From contig WHVY01000008.1 in assembly GCA_022266195.1 (NCBI GenBank), positions 1,426,001 to 1,490,000 of the forward strand: 64,000 bases of DNA, given 5' to 3'. The notes under the pieces are model-generated. The model worked only from the letters and a program-made list of their open reading frames with translations, was not told the origin of the DNA and searched no databases. Of this stretch, positions 30,447-43,869 are shown piece after piece (positions within the stretch are counted from its first letter, which is position 1; each line of letters starts with the position of its first letter). This DNA comes from Tetranychus cinnabarinus (Eukaryota; Arthropoda; Arachnida; Trombidiformes; Tetranychidae). The position numbers and the translations under genes were made by a program.

Positions 30447-31984
30447 TTTTTGTTTGAAAAAAAGATTCATTTATCATCCCAACTTTTTATCAAATCTTAT
30501 GCAATGCTATTTAAACCCTCTTAATCAATTATTATTATCGACATTATATACTGAAAGTATAAAAAATTTGTTAGCAAAGAAACGCAAAATTGTATCTCAT
30601 ATCAACTTACCATGTAAATCATGCATCATCCATTGCCTTGAATTGAAGCCGAGACTGAAATTTAGAAAGACATTTTTACATTTCCTCATTTACAACCTAT
30701 CACTTCATTAGCTTACAATAAATTTAATTTTCACATCTTTTCTATGTCTATAAAGTGTATCAATTGGAAATGGCACAATCCCAAAATTACCTGAAGGTTT
30801 CAATGTTGATGAACAATTGATGACAAGTTGATACATGATGTATTTACTCATCAACAGAAAGCAATGACTGCCACTGATCAACACTTCTAGTAATCAGTGA
30901 TTCAGAATAAGATAAAAATTTGAATATTTTTTCAACAACTGTATTTCATTTCAGTTTGATTATCAACGATCAAGATTCAAGATTGTCTCCTTTCAAAACG
31001 ATTACAAAGATCAACTGAGTACTTTTACGGACATTGTTGCACTACAATAGATTACTATCAAAGTCAGTATTTCAGAATATCAAGGCAATTCATGAAAAAA
31101 ACTGGTCAACACATGAAAAATAAATAACACGATGTAATGAATAAAGATATAATTTAAAGTTATATCTCCGACGCAAATGCCAATCTTGCATCTCTAAACT
31201 TATGGATAAAACTGGCTTCGATTTGTTTTTTTTTGGTCAACTGTTCTAGCTAAACAATTTTTAATAGCTCGAGCTAGTTGGTTATGGTACAATACTTACT
31301 ATATTGACGAGCATAGACACCGCTCTTAATAAAAGTACGCCATCATATAAGCATCTATTCATCGTGAATTCGGTATTTGCATAAGCGGGAATTACAAATG
31401 TGTATCGATTTTATGATATTCATTGCACCGAGATTTTCAAGATAACTGTTTTCGAATAATTTGAAAGTTAGAATTTTTTGTATGACCTGACTGAATTAGA
31501 AAGTGATTAATGCCTACCTGTTACACTAGAAAAAGGATTTACAGTGATCACTGATCACTCAAAAACTTCACCAATGTGAAAATATAGTAGCTTACTAAAA
31601 TATAATAGGTACACAGTTGTATTATTTGCCGAGTAGTCAGTTTTATGATTTTCACCCTTACTTACAATTGAAAAATTGTTGATTTTGTAAATGTTTCACT
31701 CGATTTTCATTTAGAATTGTTTCCTGGAGTTTTTTGATTTAAATTTCACGAGCGCAAGTTAAATTGTGTTTAATGAAATGTGATAGATTGAAATTAAATT
31801 TATCATAATCTAAATCAGACTTGATTTCAGATCTTTGGACCTTGATTACGACTTTGTTTTATTTTTCGATGATTTTCGTGATATATCAATATTTATTTGA
31901 ACAGTTTGACTTAACTCTAAACCAATAATTAATAATCATACAGACATAAAATTTATATCAAAATGAAGTCTGTAGTCAGGAGAT
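30447..31984. other. HNF4 3' UTR and intergenic DNA
   Basis: Contains AATAAA near 30716 and no convincing exon. The open frame at 30163-30711 overlaps HNF4 coding sequence in another register and is a shadow. Confidence 0.6.
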
Positions 31985-32830
31985 TATTTGAATGTATGCT
32001 CAAAATGAGAACCACCTTGCGCTAAACAAGATTCGGCGCGTTTCTCTGTGTTGTCAAGAACTCTTTGCAACTCAGATGACTGATATTTTTGAAAAACAAT
32101 TCAATGCGAATTTTGAGCTCAGATACTGAATTAAATTTTCGTTTGAGAAGGCAGCCCTTTAAATATCGCCATAGATAAAAATCTAGTGGATTGAGATCCG
32201 GTGAGATCGGTGCCAATTAATTGCTGAATTTTTCGAAATGATTTTTGTTCCAAATTTTGATTTCAAAAAGGCCATAGACTTTTTAGATGTATGAGCTTTA
32301 GCTCTATCTTGTTGAAACCAGACCTTTTTTATTATTCTTGGTGCAATATGTTTTCTAAACTGTTTGATTATTTCAATGTAAAAATCTAAATCAATTCTTT
32401 CTTCTGACAAAACTTGGCACATACAAACGATCTTGACTCAATCTAGACCAAAACCCTAATATATTCGAGTAAGTTGATTGAGATGCACATTTTTTGGGCT
32501 GTTTTTTGCACGAATTCTTTGATTTTGTGAATTTCTCGAACCTGATAATTGATGTAAGCTTCATCGGAAAAATTCAATATCCATTGACAGAATGCAATAC
32601 GTGCAGCAGGATCTGCATTTTCCAATTTTCGCACTTTTTTTAAATTTTTAAGATCAAATTTTCAAGATTTTATAAGCATTGAGAAGTGATGATCTTGCTC
32701 GATTGAGTTCTTAAGCACGATACTTATCTGATAATGTTGGATGCAGCTCAACACTTTTCTCAATTTCTTTCAATACGCTTCAAACATTATTTTGTTTATT
32801 ATCATTCTTACTCATGACTATTATAATGCA
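31985..32830 (-). pseudogene. Mariner/Tc1-type transposase relic
   Basis: Minus-strand fragments in different frames follow the order of a mariner-like transposase. They are DPAARIAFCQWIL and FSDEAYINYQ, then KVWFQQDRAKAHTSKK, then the block APISPDLNPLDFYLWRYLK, and finally CLAQGGSHFEHTF just before a stop near 31985. The FSDEA, QQDxAxxH and SPDLNPLDF motifs contain the D, D and D/E acids of the family. Several frameshifts and stops show it is dead. Terminal inverted repeats were not identified, so the element borders are uncertain. Confidence 0.8.
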
Positions 32831-34376
32831 TGTCAATATTGATCTGTACAAAACGATTGAAACAAAATTTTTTTCTACAGTATGCACACATAATAAAACA
32901 TAACTATAACAAAAATTTGATTTTGCTTTTGAAAAAACTATTGAGTTGAGAATCAAATGCTCGGGTATGCTTATTATTTCAGTAATGAGCTATAGTTTTA
33001 CCAAGTTCGGAAAAATCTGACATTGCGATCTAAAAACTTTCCCTACTCAGACTTCAATAAGTATATGCATACATCCCCTGCCATTACATTAAACATTTAT
33101 TTTGGTTCCAACTGGCATCAAGTAAAAATACAATTAGATGCGAGTAGTGTTCAATTGTCCTTTTCTGGACCGATTTTGTTTCTCTGAACCAACTTGTCCA
33201 CTCGGGATCGACTCTCTCGCCTCTTTTGGACAAACTAATGTCCTCTTCTGAACCAACTTATGATGATTATTATTAGTATTGGAATTAAGATCCAACATTG
33301 TTTTATCAAATTTGTTGGCACGGAACTCGATTGTATCACATAAGTGGTTCGTGCTGAATGTGCCGTCAGTGAAAGCTCATCCATGAGTTTCTTTTCGATT
33401 TATGGATTGACCTCAAAAGAAGAATCTTGTCAAGAATCTTCCAATGTTGCAGAGTTTACTACCGACGCGAAGTGAGTTTTGGTTACTCGAAACATTCAAG
33501 AAATAAAAGAAAAATCAACAAAACGTAGATGTTACCTTGCCAAGAAGAGAATTTGCGAACATAGTCCTTTCACCCAAAATCGATGCAATCATTAATTCAA
33601 ACTCTTCTATTTATTTCTTGTGTAGAAAATCTCACAACTATTTATAAATTCATTTTACCAATATTTCCATGAAAGTAGTAAAATCATTTACATTAACATT
33701 TAACGTGGAGCCGTGACAACTGTCTTGATTACTGTTTTCGTATGGCATGCAATCTCTATGAATGAATATTGCAACAAAGACAAATAAGGAGTGGTAAAAT
33801 TCACCAGTCTAACCAAGATTTCCAGTCAAATTTTTCAAAGTAAATTTTTGTAGTTCGAACACAAAAATTGGATTTTAATTTTTCCTTTTTCTTAGTTCGA
33901 GAGTTTTAAAGACTCCGTTCGTTTAGTTAAAATCGGATAAGTGATTCAACCTCAAAATGGCTTTGAAGTTTTTACGATTGTTTGCAATATCAGACCGAAA
34001 AATTGATTAAATCACCGAAATGCTTTCGCTGAGAGCTATCTTCTGATGAAGTTTCAAAATAATCAGAAAGGGGACAGATCTGACTTTCATCCTTTTTTTG
34101 TGTCAGAAGATGGCGCAAGAAAGAGACTCTTTTTTCCTCCTTTACTTTTTGCTAAAAAATAAAGTTACTGAAGTTCAGTAACTGAATGAGTGATTGATGG
34201 TGAACATTCATCTTTTTGAGATTAATAACAAAACCTAGAATTGATTATCTGCGCATTTGGCACGTGGATTTAAATGTGCTAAAACTTTCTCATCACTTTG
34301 TAGATGAAGTCTACGTGATTCTTTATTCTGATCCTAAATTCAACAATAAAATTCAAATTATTTTGTCAGTTCTATC
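32831..34376. other. Intergenic DNA upstream of the ABCC transporter
   Basis: AT-rich, no exon recognised. It presumably includes the ABCC promoter near 34370. A phrase CTGAACCAACTT occurs twice at about 33185 and 33252 without a longer repeat around it. Confidence 0.55.
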
Positions 34377-37300
34377 ATGGATCGAGTAAACTTTGAAGTA
34401 CTCTGTGGTGACTCACCTTTATGGGTAAGTCCAGATTGATTTTTACATTTTAATCGATTAAAAATCATTTCATAATTAACTTGTTTGATTAATTTCTTAA
34501 TGATGGGCTTCAAATTTGCTAATCAAGCGATATGCATTTGGAAAAATTCATTTTTCTGATTTAGTTTTGATAGTAACACTTAAATTAACGAAAAAGATTC
34601 AGAGATAACACTTGTGTAAGTTACTTTTGTGTGTTTCCATCTCGAGTCATCTCGAAATTTTGTTTTCAGAGACACTTGCCAATAGGAAACTGGACAAAGT
34701 TAAATGCGATCGTAAATGTGCTTCCATTTCTTGTTAGATGACGATTATGAGGAAAATTAATGTTAACTTGAGAGTGACTCTTTTTTGTTAGTGTATCAAA
34801 TATTCACAACCTTGTAATTTTTATTGCATTTGTTCAACTTTAAAAGATAATTGTTGATTCAGGAGGTGTTTTTTCCCTTTCACATTCAGTAAAACCCTCA
34901 AACCCCCAGTAAACTTTTGTTGCTAAAAAGAGTTACAATACTTGTGATTATTTCAACATAATCAGTAAAAATTTACTTTTCAAATGATCGTTAATTGATG
35001 TAATAATGGCAATAAAGGATCAAATTAATAATAAAAAATCCTCAATTTAAGTGCATTCAAGTTAAGCTGTCTGTCAGTTTTGCGAAAAACTCGAGGGCTC
35101 ACTGTACATGGCATATTAAGCCCACAGTAAAATAATTGTTGAAATAATGGTGATTGTAAGTATTACCATTCTTGAAATATTAGACTACAAAGGGTTAAAG
35201 GCCACTCATCAAAATCACGAAAGTTTTCGATATATCGAAAAAAAAGTCCGATCAACCAATGAGTTTTATCGGCAAAAGAAGAGTTTCAGCTCATTCTCTA
35301 TTATTCTCGCTAAAAGCGAATAACTTGACATAAATCGAAGTGACCTCTTGTACAGAGACAGAAAATTTTTCCCCGAAATGAGCGCTTTAATCATTGGCCA
35401 TTGAAAGTTACACCAGTTTGAGTTTTATGAAAAAATCTGGCTTCACAACTGTACAAAGAACTTTTAAAGTTTCAACTTTGAACTCGACTTCATCGAAACT
35501 ATTAATCATAAAAGAGTTTTGATGTCGTAAACAGACTCTAATGTCACTACAAACCCACAAATGTCCCAGCCCTTGAATCGAAAGGCCATTTTCTGCATTT
35601 ACTTCTTAATTCTGCAAAACAATGGCAAAAATATTTCATATTGCTGTTCATCTGTAATTTTATATTCAAGTAATTGTTACTTGTTGTAAGTTTATTTAAA
35701 TTACATTTTTCTCTTTTTTCTTTATGGCATCAAAACGGTCATGAATGGTTAACTTTAAAGGATTACAATTTATCATGGAACTCGACAGTACCTAAATTGA
35801 CCCGTTGTTTCCATCAAACATTATTTAATTGGTTGCCGACAATATTTTTATGGATATTCTCCGTTTACGAACTCACAAGAATTGGTCGAATAAAAAAGAA
35901 ACCAATTCCTTGGAATCTAAAGAATCGCTTTCGTTTAATTTTATCCATTTCATGTTTACTTATCAATGCTTTCCAGTTGGTCGACGTCATCTATCGATAC
36001 TTCAACTCATCCGACCAACCGACTCCGTCTGATTTTTGCGCACCATTACTTAACATTGCTTCATTCGTAAGTTGAGATAATTTGTTACAAAGTATAATAT
36101 TAATGCAGATGATGAGCTGTTATCCATATTGAATCATATTGCAATTCAATAATAATTCCGAGAAAACGCCATAACATAGATTTGCTGTTGATTAACAAAT
36201 AGTTACAACTGTTTAAGTATGTTTAATCGAGATTATTTTATGTAAAAAGGTCTCTTACTTTTAATCATAACGTTATTTATGAGTTTTCATCAGAGATTCG
36301 TAAAAATTTCAGCTCTCTTCTCTCTGTTGGCAATCAGCCAACAATATTTTCAATCAAGTGATAATTGCCGTTTAGTCAAGATCCCGTTCATTAATCATGT
36401 TTTCCGTGTGCATAACTGATTAAATCAAACATAATCTTTCTCTCCTGCTTGTCATTCGAAAAGCTAATGAGTCAAATATGAAAACGGATAATACACTCGT
36501 TAACACCTACTGCAAAAAGGGCCAACAAGAGTGTTTATTCGCTTTTCAACTTTTATATCAAAAAAGGTTATTCAGGAGTAAGACTTCAAGTGTGTTCCTA
36601 GGCATTTCAAATAACTTCACTTCACACTGGTTCTCACAAAACGAGAAACGGGTTTAATCTTATTACAAGGTCCACATTATTCATACATATTTTGGAAACC
36701 GGTATTTGGCTGAATATTATATAATAAGTGGTCCTTTGTGTTAATCTTGACCAAACCATCATTTTTCGACATGGTCTCTCCACAAATTTAGTTGATTTGA
36801 GTAGCCCCAAAGAGTTTTCATTAGATTGTAGAAATTAGGAAATCATTAACACTTCTTTCATTTAGTTTATTATTAATAGTTTAATAGTTAGCCTTCATTT
36901 GCTAAGTCAGTTTACTCTTCAGTTTCCAATAAAATTTAAATCTTCATTTTTGATTTCATTAACATCGGTTCTAAATTTTCCCTTCGTTAATAAAATTCAA
37001 AATTTATAATTACTTTGGTACCTCAAAGCGAGATTTATTGCTGAGACTTTTTATGTTATTATGTTAAGATACCTCATCTCGTGTACGCTCGATTGAAACC
37101 ATTAACCATTAACTTATCTTGAATCCATTGACTCTGGTCGTTTAGGATAAAATCAATTGCTCTTTACTAAAGTTTTTCACCAACAGTAAAGTTTATTTTG
37201 TTTTTTTCAGACTTTAATTAGCCTCTTCTTTTATTACCATCGCATTCGTGGGATTCATACAAGTGCTGTGCTATGGATTTACATATTTCTCCAAACAATT

Positions 37301-40300
37301 TGCACATTCCTCATCAGTTACCAAACTTGGGTCGACTCTTCAGAGTATTCCCACCTTGAATGTGGCCTTTTCAATGTTTACTTTGCATTAATTGCCCTTC
37401 TGTCGATTATCGTATCATTTGCTGATGGTCCAGTTCAGCAACTAGAAGATTTTGAACTGACAATTCATCCAAAACAAGATGACAACCGTCCGACTAATCC
37501 AGAAAACGAGTCATCTTTCCTCAGCTACCTCGTCTTTTCATGGTTTGACAAAATGGCTTTACTTGGATGGAGAAAGGCTTTAACAACTCAAGATCTTTGG
37601 AGACTTCACGATGACTTTAAAACTGAAAATATCACAACAACTTTCGAAATGAAAGTGAAAAAGTCCCAAAAGACAACGGAAGATGCAAAAGAATCTAAAG
37701 GAATAAATATTTTACCAGCTTTGGTGAAAACCTTTGGAAGTTATTTCATAGTCGGAGCTTTTTTCAAGCTCTGTCAAGATATCCTTCAATTCGTTCAACC
37801 AAAGTTGTTGGGGTAAATCAATCAAATTGTTTACAAATCTTTTCCATTCAAATTGTTCAATTCATTTTATTTCAATCTCTAGATATCTCATTGAATTCAT
37901 CAAAAATCACTCAGAGGAACCCGTTTGGCATGGGTTTTTGATTGCTTTCGCCATTGCAATCGTAACTTTTGCGAAAACCATTTTCGTCAATCACTATTAC
38001 AATCGCATGTCTATTGTTGGAATGAAAGTTAGCTCAGCTCTAACTGCAGTCATCTACAAAAAGTCTATCAACCTCGGAGATAAAGCACGAAAAGATGTGA
38101 CCACAGGTGAAATCGTCAACTTAATGTCTGTCGATGCCAAAACGTTCTTGAATCTGATGCCACAAATCAACCTGATCTGGTCTTGTCCTTTGCAAATTGC
38201 GATATCCATTTATTTCCTTTACCAGGAATTGGGTTATTCATCATTTTTTGGTTTAGCTGCAATGGTTATAGTGATGCCATTCAACAGTTTTATGGTAAAA
38301 TGGTGTCAAAAATTTCAGGTTAAGTTTATGAAACACAAAGACGAAAGAGTTAAATTTATGAATGAAGTTCTTAGTGGAATCAAGATTTTGAAGTTTTATG
38401 CTTGGGAGGAATCATTTTTGGACCATGTCAATGATTTACGGGATAAAGAACTGACTCACTTGAAAAGATTATCATATCTCGAGTGCGCTACATCATTTCT
38501 ATGGATTTGCTCTCCTGCATTGGTTTCTGTCGCCACATTTGCTGCCTATGTCTTGATTCAAGGTGAAACACTCACAGCTTCAAAGGCTTTTGTTTCATTA
38601 TTTTTATTACAGATCCTTCAAGCTCCAGTAACAATGCTTCCAGACTTGCTATCTATGTATATTAGGGTAATTATGATCAATGATTTGCTTTTCATTCAGT
38701 TAATGCGCTAATATAGCTATACCTAATTTTTTATTGTTGTTGTAAAGACATAGTTAACACGTTTGTTACATTTATGCACAAGTTGACACAAATACTGCGA
38801 GAAAAATGGGCAAAAACGGGTAAAAATCAATTTCTTTCGAGTTTAGACTCTGTTAGTTTGGAGGGACATAAAACCTGAATCCATTAGTGCTATTAAAAAG
38901 TTTCTTTGGTCAATAGTTTTCGAGCAAATCGCGTCCAAAGTTGGAACTTCGATCGCTTTTTATTTAATTATGGAACTAGATTTTATCATGAAACTTAGTT
39001 TACTGATGTGACTTTTGATTATCAACCAGAAAATAACATTATTTCATGAAATAATATTTTCTCGTTTTTGCAAAACAGATCAGTTCAATTTTCAGATAAA
39101 CCGACCGCATTCTGTGAGCGTGAAAGTTAGAAATCTGAAACTTATTATTTGTCGATAAAAATTGTTGTCACAAATCATGGATGGAATAGTTTTTCCGATT
39201 CATCAACAGTTCTCTTGATTTTGGCCATTTGCGCTAAAACTTTTAACCTCAATATTTCGAGAATGGTCCCACTTGTGGTCATCATTCCTTCACCAATTTA
39301 ATTCTTTACTAATTGATAATTCAATTCACTTTAATAAATTTTCAAAAGCGCATTTGGGTCATGATATTTGGGCTGTAAAGGTGTAAGAAACAACTTATTC
39401 TACATAACAAACTCATCTCAACCCATTTCTTGCTAAATAAACCAATTTTATGGTTAAACCAACAAATGTAATGCAAAGAGTCCTGCAGAAGGCTCGATCA
39501 TTTGAGTTGAGAATTAAGACTTTATGGGTTCGTAGGGACATAAAAAGTGAGTCCATTGGTACCATTAAATAATTCGCCAGATGAACAGTTTTTGATAAAA
39601 TCGAGGCTAAAGTTGAAACTTCGATAGCCTTTTGTGCAACTATTTAAGCAGATTTTTCAATGAAAATCAATCAACTGATATAACCTTTAATGACCAATCA
39701 TTAAATAGTCTTGTTTTAAGAAATAAAATTTTCTATTTTCCGCGAAACAGGTCAGATCGATTTTCACAAAAACCGATCGCATTCAGTGACCGTAAGAACC
39801 AGAGATCTGAAACTTGTTATCTGTTGATAAAAATTATTGGTATATATCAATCACTGGACAATTTTTTCGATTTAGCAACGGTTCGATTGATTTTAGCCAT
39901 TGGCCTTAAAACTTTGAGTCTCAATATCTCGAGAATGATAGCAAGTACAATGATCATTCTTTGACCAGCATTAGATTCTATTATGGGCTATAATTGATTG
40001 AAATATTAAATTATTCAAGATCATAGAAAAAAAGTAATTGCATAGTATTACTGATGTTGTCAGAGTTTAGACTTCATTTATAAAGTTGAATGGTTTCTTA
40101 AACACAGATCTTGTGTGTGAGAAGGATATTGATTATTAAATGTATTAGATCGGATTTTATTCGGTATTCATTCATATCATATTATAACCCATAAATCAAT
40201 CTAATGATTGGTCAAAGAATAATGGTCTTAGGTTATGCCATTCTCGAAATATTAAGGTTCGTAGTTTTTAGGTAAAATGGCCAATATTAAGAGAACTGTC

Positions 40301-43300
40301 GATGAATGGAAAAAGTTTTTCAATTCATGATGTGCACACACAACTTTTATCTACAAATAACAAGTTTTAGCTCTCTAACTCTCACGCTCACAGAATGCGA
40401 TCGGTTTATCTGAAAATCGAACTGACCTGTTTTACGGAAAATAGAAAATTTTATTTCTTAAAATAAGACTATTCTATGGTTTGTCATTAAAATTTGCATC
40501 AGTTAATTGAGTTTCATGCAAAAGTCTGCTTCCATAGTTGCACAAAAAGCGATCGAAGTTTCAACTTTGGACTCGATTTTCTCGAAAACTGTTGACCAAA
40601 GAAACTTTTTAATAGCACTAAGGGATTCAGATTTTATGTCCCTACAAACTAACAGAGTCTAAACTTGAAAGAATTTGATTTTTACCCGTTTTTGCCCATT
40701 TGTCTCTCAGTGTTTGTATCAATTTGTGCATAAATGAAACAAATGAGTTGTTTGTGTCTTTAAGTGGCTTACAACCTAATTTTTACTGTTTCAATTAACT
40801 TAACAGGCTTCAGTATCTGTTAGACGAATCAACAAATTTCTTAATCGTGATGATTTAGATCAGTATGTAACAAGAAATGACGAGATTGATGCCATCTCAA
40901 TCGACAGTGCTTATTTCAAGTGGAATAAAAAGACAGAAGAAAATGAAGAAACAAAATCAAAGACAACTCGCAAACCTGAAATTGGCGAGAATGAACCAAA
41001 GGATGTTTGCACTAAATTGCTCAATGATGAACCAGCATTGAAAAATATCAATATGAGTGTTAAAACGGGGTCATTCGTGGCAATCATTGGATCTGTTGGT
41101 TCAGGAAAAAGTTCATTATTAAGCGCCATTTTGGGTGAGATGGAAAAAGTGAAAGGTCGAATCAATATTAATGGTAAACTAAAGATAGCATATGTCGCTC
41201 AACAAGCTTGGATACAAAACGCAACATTACGAGATAACATTTTATTCGGTAAACCTTTCGATAAAACTAAATATGATGAAGTAATAGCCGCTTGTGCTCT
41301 TGAACCAGATTTAGCTTATTTACCTGGAGGTGATGAAACTGAAATTGGTGAAAAAGGTATCAACCTTTCAGGTGGCCAAAAGCAAAGAGTTAGCTTAGCA
41401 AGAGCTTGTTACAGTGATTCTGATCTCTACATATTAGATGATTCATTGAGTGCAGTGGATGCTCATGTGGCTAAACATATATTCAATAACGTACTTAGTT
41501 CAAAGAGTGGCCTTCTTCGGAACAAAACACGAATTCTAGTCACAAACAAGTTGGACATTTTATCGAAAGTCGATAGTATTTATGTTCTTGCCAATGGTGA
41601 AATAAGTGAAACTGGTACATTCCAAGAGCTGATGGATTCGAAAGGTGATTTCTCGGGATTAGTTGAAGAGTTCACAAATCGTGCTGCTGAACCAGAGGAA
41701 GGTGAACAATCGCTTAATGAATCATTAGACAAAAAGGAAAGCCTAAAAGAATCATCAGTTCCAGTGGATAACAAGAATAAAAAGTTGATTGAAGTTGAAT
41801 CATCTGAAACCGGTAAAGTCCGGTGGTCAGTTTATTTTGAATATTTCAAAATGGTTTCCTTCTTTTGGTTCATTATGATACTCATTTCCTCAGTCATTTC
41901 AAATGGTTTATCGCTCAGTTCCAATGTGTGGCTTTCTGCTTGGACAAGTGATTCGGACAATGCTAACTATACTTTAGATCAAACCAAAATGAGACTCCAA
42001 GTTTATGCAGTTCTTAGTTTCGGACAAGGTAACATGTTTTATTTTATTTAGGCTTTCACAGTTAACAATTATCTAGGATAAGAACTAAATTAACGAGACT
42101 TGTTGAATTCAATTGGTCAAAATGTTTGAAGATCACATGAGTTGTGATTGCATTAAAAACATTTATTACGATTAATTTCAAATCTTTTTGTTAATTTTAG
42201 GCATTGTTACCTTTATTAGCTCTTTGATTCTCGTTGTTGGTGCTATTCGTGCTTCAGTTGGTTTTCATCGAGACTTATTGTATCAAATTTTTCGTTCACC
42301 AATGTCATTCTTCGATACAACTCCAACTGGACGGATTGTCAACAGGTTTTCAAAAGATATCGATACAGTCGATTCAGTTATCCCGCAAAACCTAAAGTAA
42401 TAACCAGATTAAGATTATATGATTGATATTAAATATAACCTAAATGTATCCTCAATTACTTCCAGGTCTTGGTTATTATGCTTCTTTCAAATGTTAGCCA
42501 CTTTCGTGATAATTTCCTACAGCACACCTCTGTTCATCGTTGCCTTCGTCCCAGTCTGTTGTGTTTATGCATTCATACAACGCATCTATGTCACCTCATC
42601 TCGTCAACTCAAGCGACTTGAATCCGTCACTCGATCTCCGATTTATTCACATTTTGGAGAAACTTTGAATGGAGTCAGTACTATAAGAGCATTTGATGTT
42701 TCCGATAGATTCATTCAAGAATTAGCAGATAAAATTGATCACAATATATGCTGTTACTATCCAAGCATTATCGCAAATAAATGGCTAGGAATAAGACTAG
42801 AGTTCTGTGGAACCATTCTTCTACTATTCGCTGGAATATTCGCTGTCATTTCCCGGGAAACACTCGATAGTGGAACAGTCGGTCTTTCCATTTTGTATGC
42901 CTCGAGCATTACAGCTACTTTGAATTGGCTGGTTCGATCCTCTTCCAGTTTAGAAACTAATATTGTCGCCGTTGAACGAATATTGGAATACTGTAAAATA
43001 CAAAGTGAAGCTGATTGGTATGAAGCTAAAGTTAAACCAGATGATCATTGGCCTGAAAAAGGATCCATTAAATTTAATAATTACGAGACTCGTTACAGAG
43101 AAGGAACTGAATTGGTTTTAAAAGATATAACAGTGGAAATTAAATCAAAGGAAAAGATTGGAATCGTTGGTAGAACTGGTGCCGGTAAATCAACAGTAAC
43201 ATTATCATTATTCAGATTGATTGAACCTGCTGGAGGAAATATTTTTATTGATCAATACAATATCAGTGATTTGCCTCTGCACCCGTTGAGATCTCGTCTC

Positions 43301-43869
43301 GCAATTATACCACAAGATCCAGTCCTTTTTGGTGGTACATTGAGATTCAATGTTGATCCGTTCAATAAATATTCTGATGATGAAATATGGGATGCTCTAT
43401 CTCATGCACATCTGAAAGATTTTGTATCAAATACCGGTGAAGGCCTTAATTATTCAATTGCTGAAGAAGGTCAAAATTTAAGTGTTGGTCAAAGGCAACT
43501 TTTATGTCTAGCAAGAGCTTTACTCAAAAAACCAAAAATTTTGTGTAAGTGTTAAGTTTTATTATTCAAAACGCTTGATTCAATATTTAATTTTAATTGT
43601 TTGTCTTTTTTTGCTTGATAGTTCTCGATGAAGCTACTGCTGCAATTGATTATGAAACTGATTCACTGATTCAAAAGACAATTCGTGGTGAATTCAAAGA
43701 TTGTACAATTTTAACAATTGCTCATCGTCTAAATACAATAATGGATTCTGATAGAGTTTTGGTTCTGGATAAAGGAAAAGTTGCTGAATTTGATACACCT
43801 GAAGCTTTGTTGGATAAAAAAGATTCAATTTTCTATTCACTAGCCAAAGAAGCAAATCTTGTCTTGTGA
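34377..43869 (+). CDS. ABCC subfamily (MRP1-like) ABC transporter, complete, 8 exons
   Basis: An ATP-driven efflux pump for organic anions and glutathione or glucuronide conjugates at the plasma membrane; in arthropods linked to xenobiotic clearance. Exons are 34377-34424, 35761-36066, 37211-37812, 37883-38666, 40807-42028, 42201-42396, 42466-43544 and 43622-43869. They join in frame to 1494 residues, close to the usual ~1530. The tiny first exon MDRVNFEVLCGDSPLW matches the MRP1 N-terminus and leads into a TMD0 helical bundle, so this is a long MRP. NBD1: Walker A IGSVGSGKSS, signature LSGGQKQRVSLARA, Walker B LYILDDSLSAVD. NBD2: Walker A GRTGAGKST, signature LSVGQRQ, Walker B LDEATAAID. NBD1 lacks the catalytic Glu (DD instead of DE), as usual for MRPs. 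Intron 4 (2.1 kb) is nearly filled by a fold-back element. The last intron's donor choice (after 43544) is the least certain junction. Confidence 0.93.
35160..35575 (-). repeat. Diverged copy of the ABCC-intron repeat family
   Basis: This stretch of ABCC intron 1 aligns by eye with the right arm of the 38743-40762 element (40230-40650) in the same orientation. Shared order: ATTCT(C/T)GAAATATTA, GGCCA, a long middle, GTTTCAACTTTG(A/G)ACTCGA, then TATGTC..TACAAAC. It is more diverged than the two arms are from each other. Confidence 0.65.
36843..37075 (+). repeat. Dispersed repeat, copy 1 (inverted relative to 44150-44372)
   Basis: In ABCC intron 2, the segment running from CATTAACACTTC to CCTCAAAGCGAGATTTATTG matches the reverse complement of about 44150-44372, with many substitutions and small gaps. 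It is noncoding; the class is not recognised. Confidence 0.6.
38743..40762. mobile_element. Fold-back element (~2.0 kb) with long inverted arms in ABCC intron 4
   Basis: The left arm from about 38743 (TAAAGACATAG, TTTATGCACAAGTTGACAC, GGGCAAAAACGGGTAAAAAT...) is repeated in inverse at the right end up to about 40762 (ATTTTTACCCGTTTTTGCCC, AATTTGTGCATAAATGAAAC, GTGTCTTTA). The arms are alignable over more than 500 bp. TA occurs at both outer edges, consistent with a TA target duplication of Tc1/mariner-type transposition, but this is weak evidence. A third, direct unit lies inside at about 39520-39965. No transposase ORF is present, so it is non-autonomous. It occupies almost all of the 2,140-bp intron. 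Confidence 0.8.
39520..39965 (+). repeat. Internal third copy of the fold-back arm
   Basis: In the centre of the fold-back element, a block aligned with the left arm appears again in direct orientation. Its landmarks are GGGTTCGTAGGGACATAAAA, GTTGAAACTTCGATAGCC, ACCGATCGCATTCAGTGA and AATATCTCGAGAATG. It is noncoding: the 110-codon open frame at 39632-39964 lies in this repeat and has no recognised domain. Confidence 0.65.

Noticed and set aside
30163..30711. 182-codon + strand ORF at the HNF4 3' end
   Set aside because: It overlaps the real HNF4 last exon in another frame; Leu/Ile/His-rich shadow.
39632..39964. 110-codon + strand ORF in ABCC intron 4
   Set aside because: It lies wholly inside a repeat copy whose other copies are not open in the same frame.
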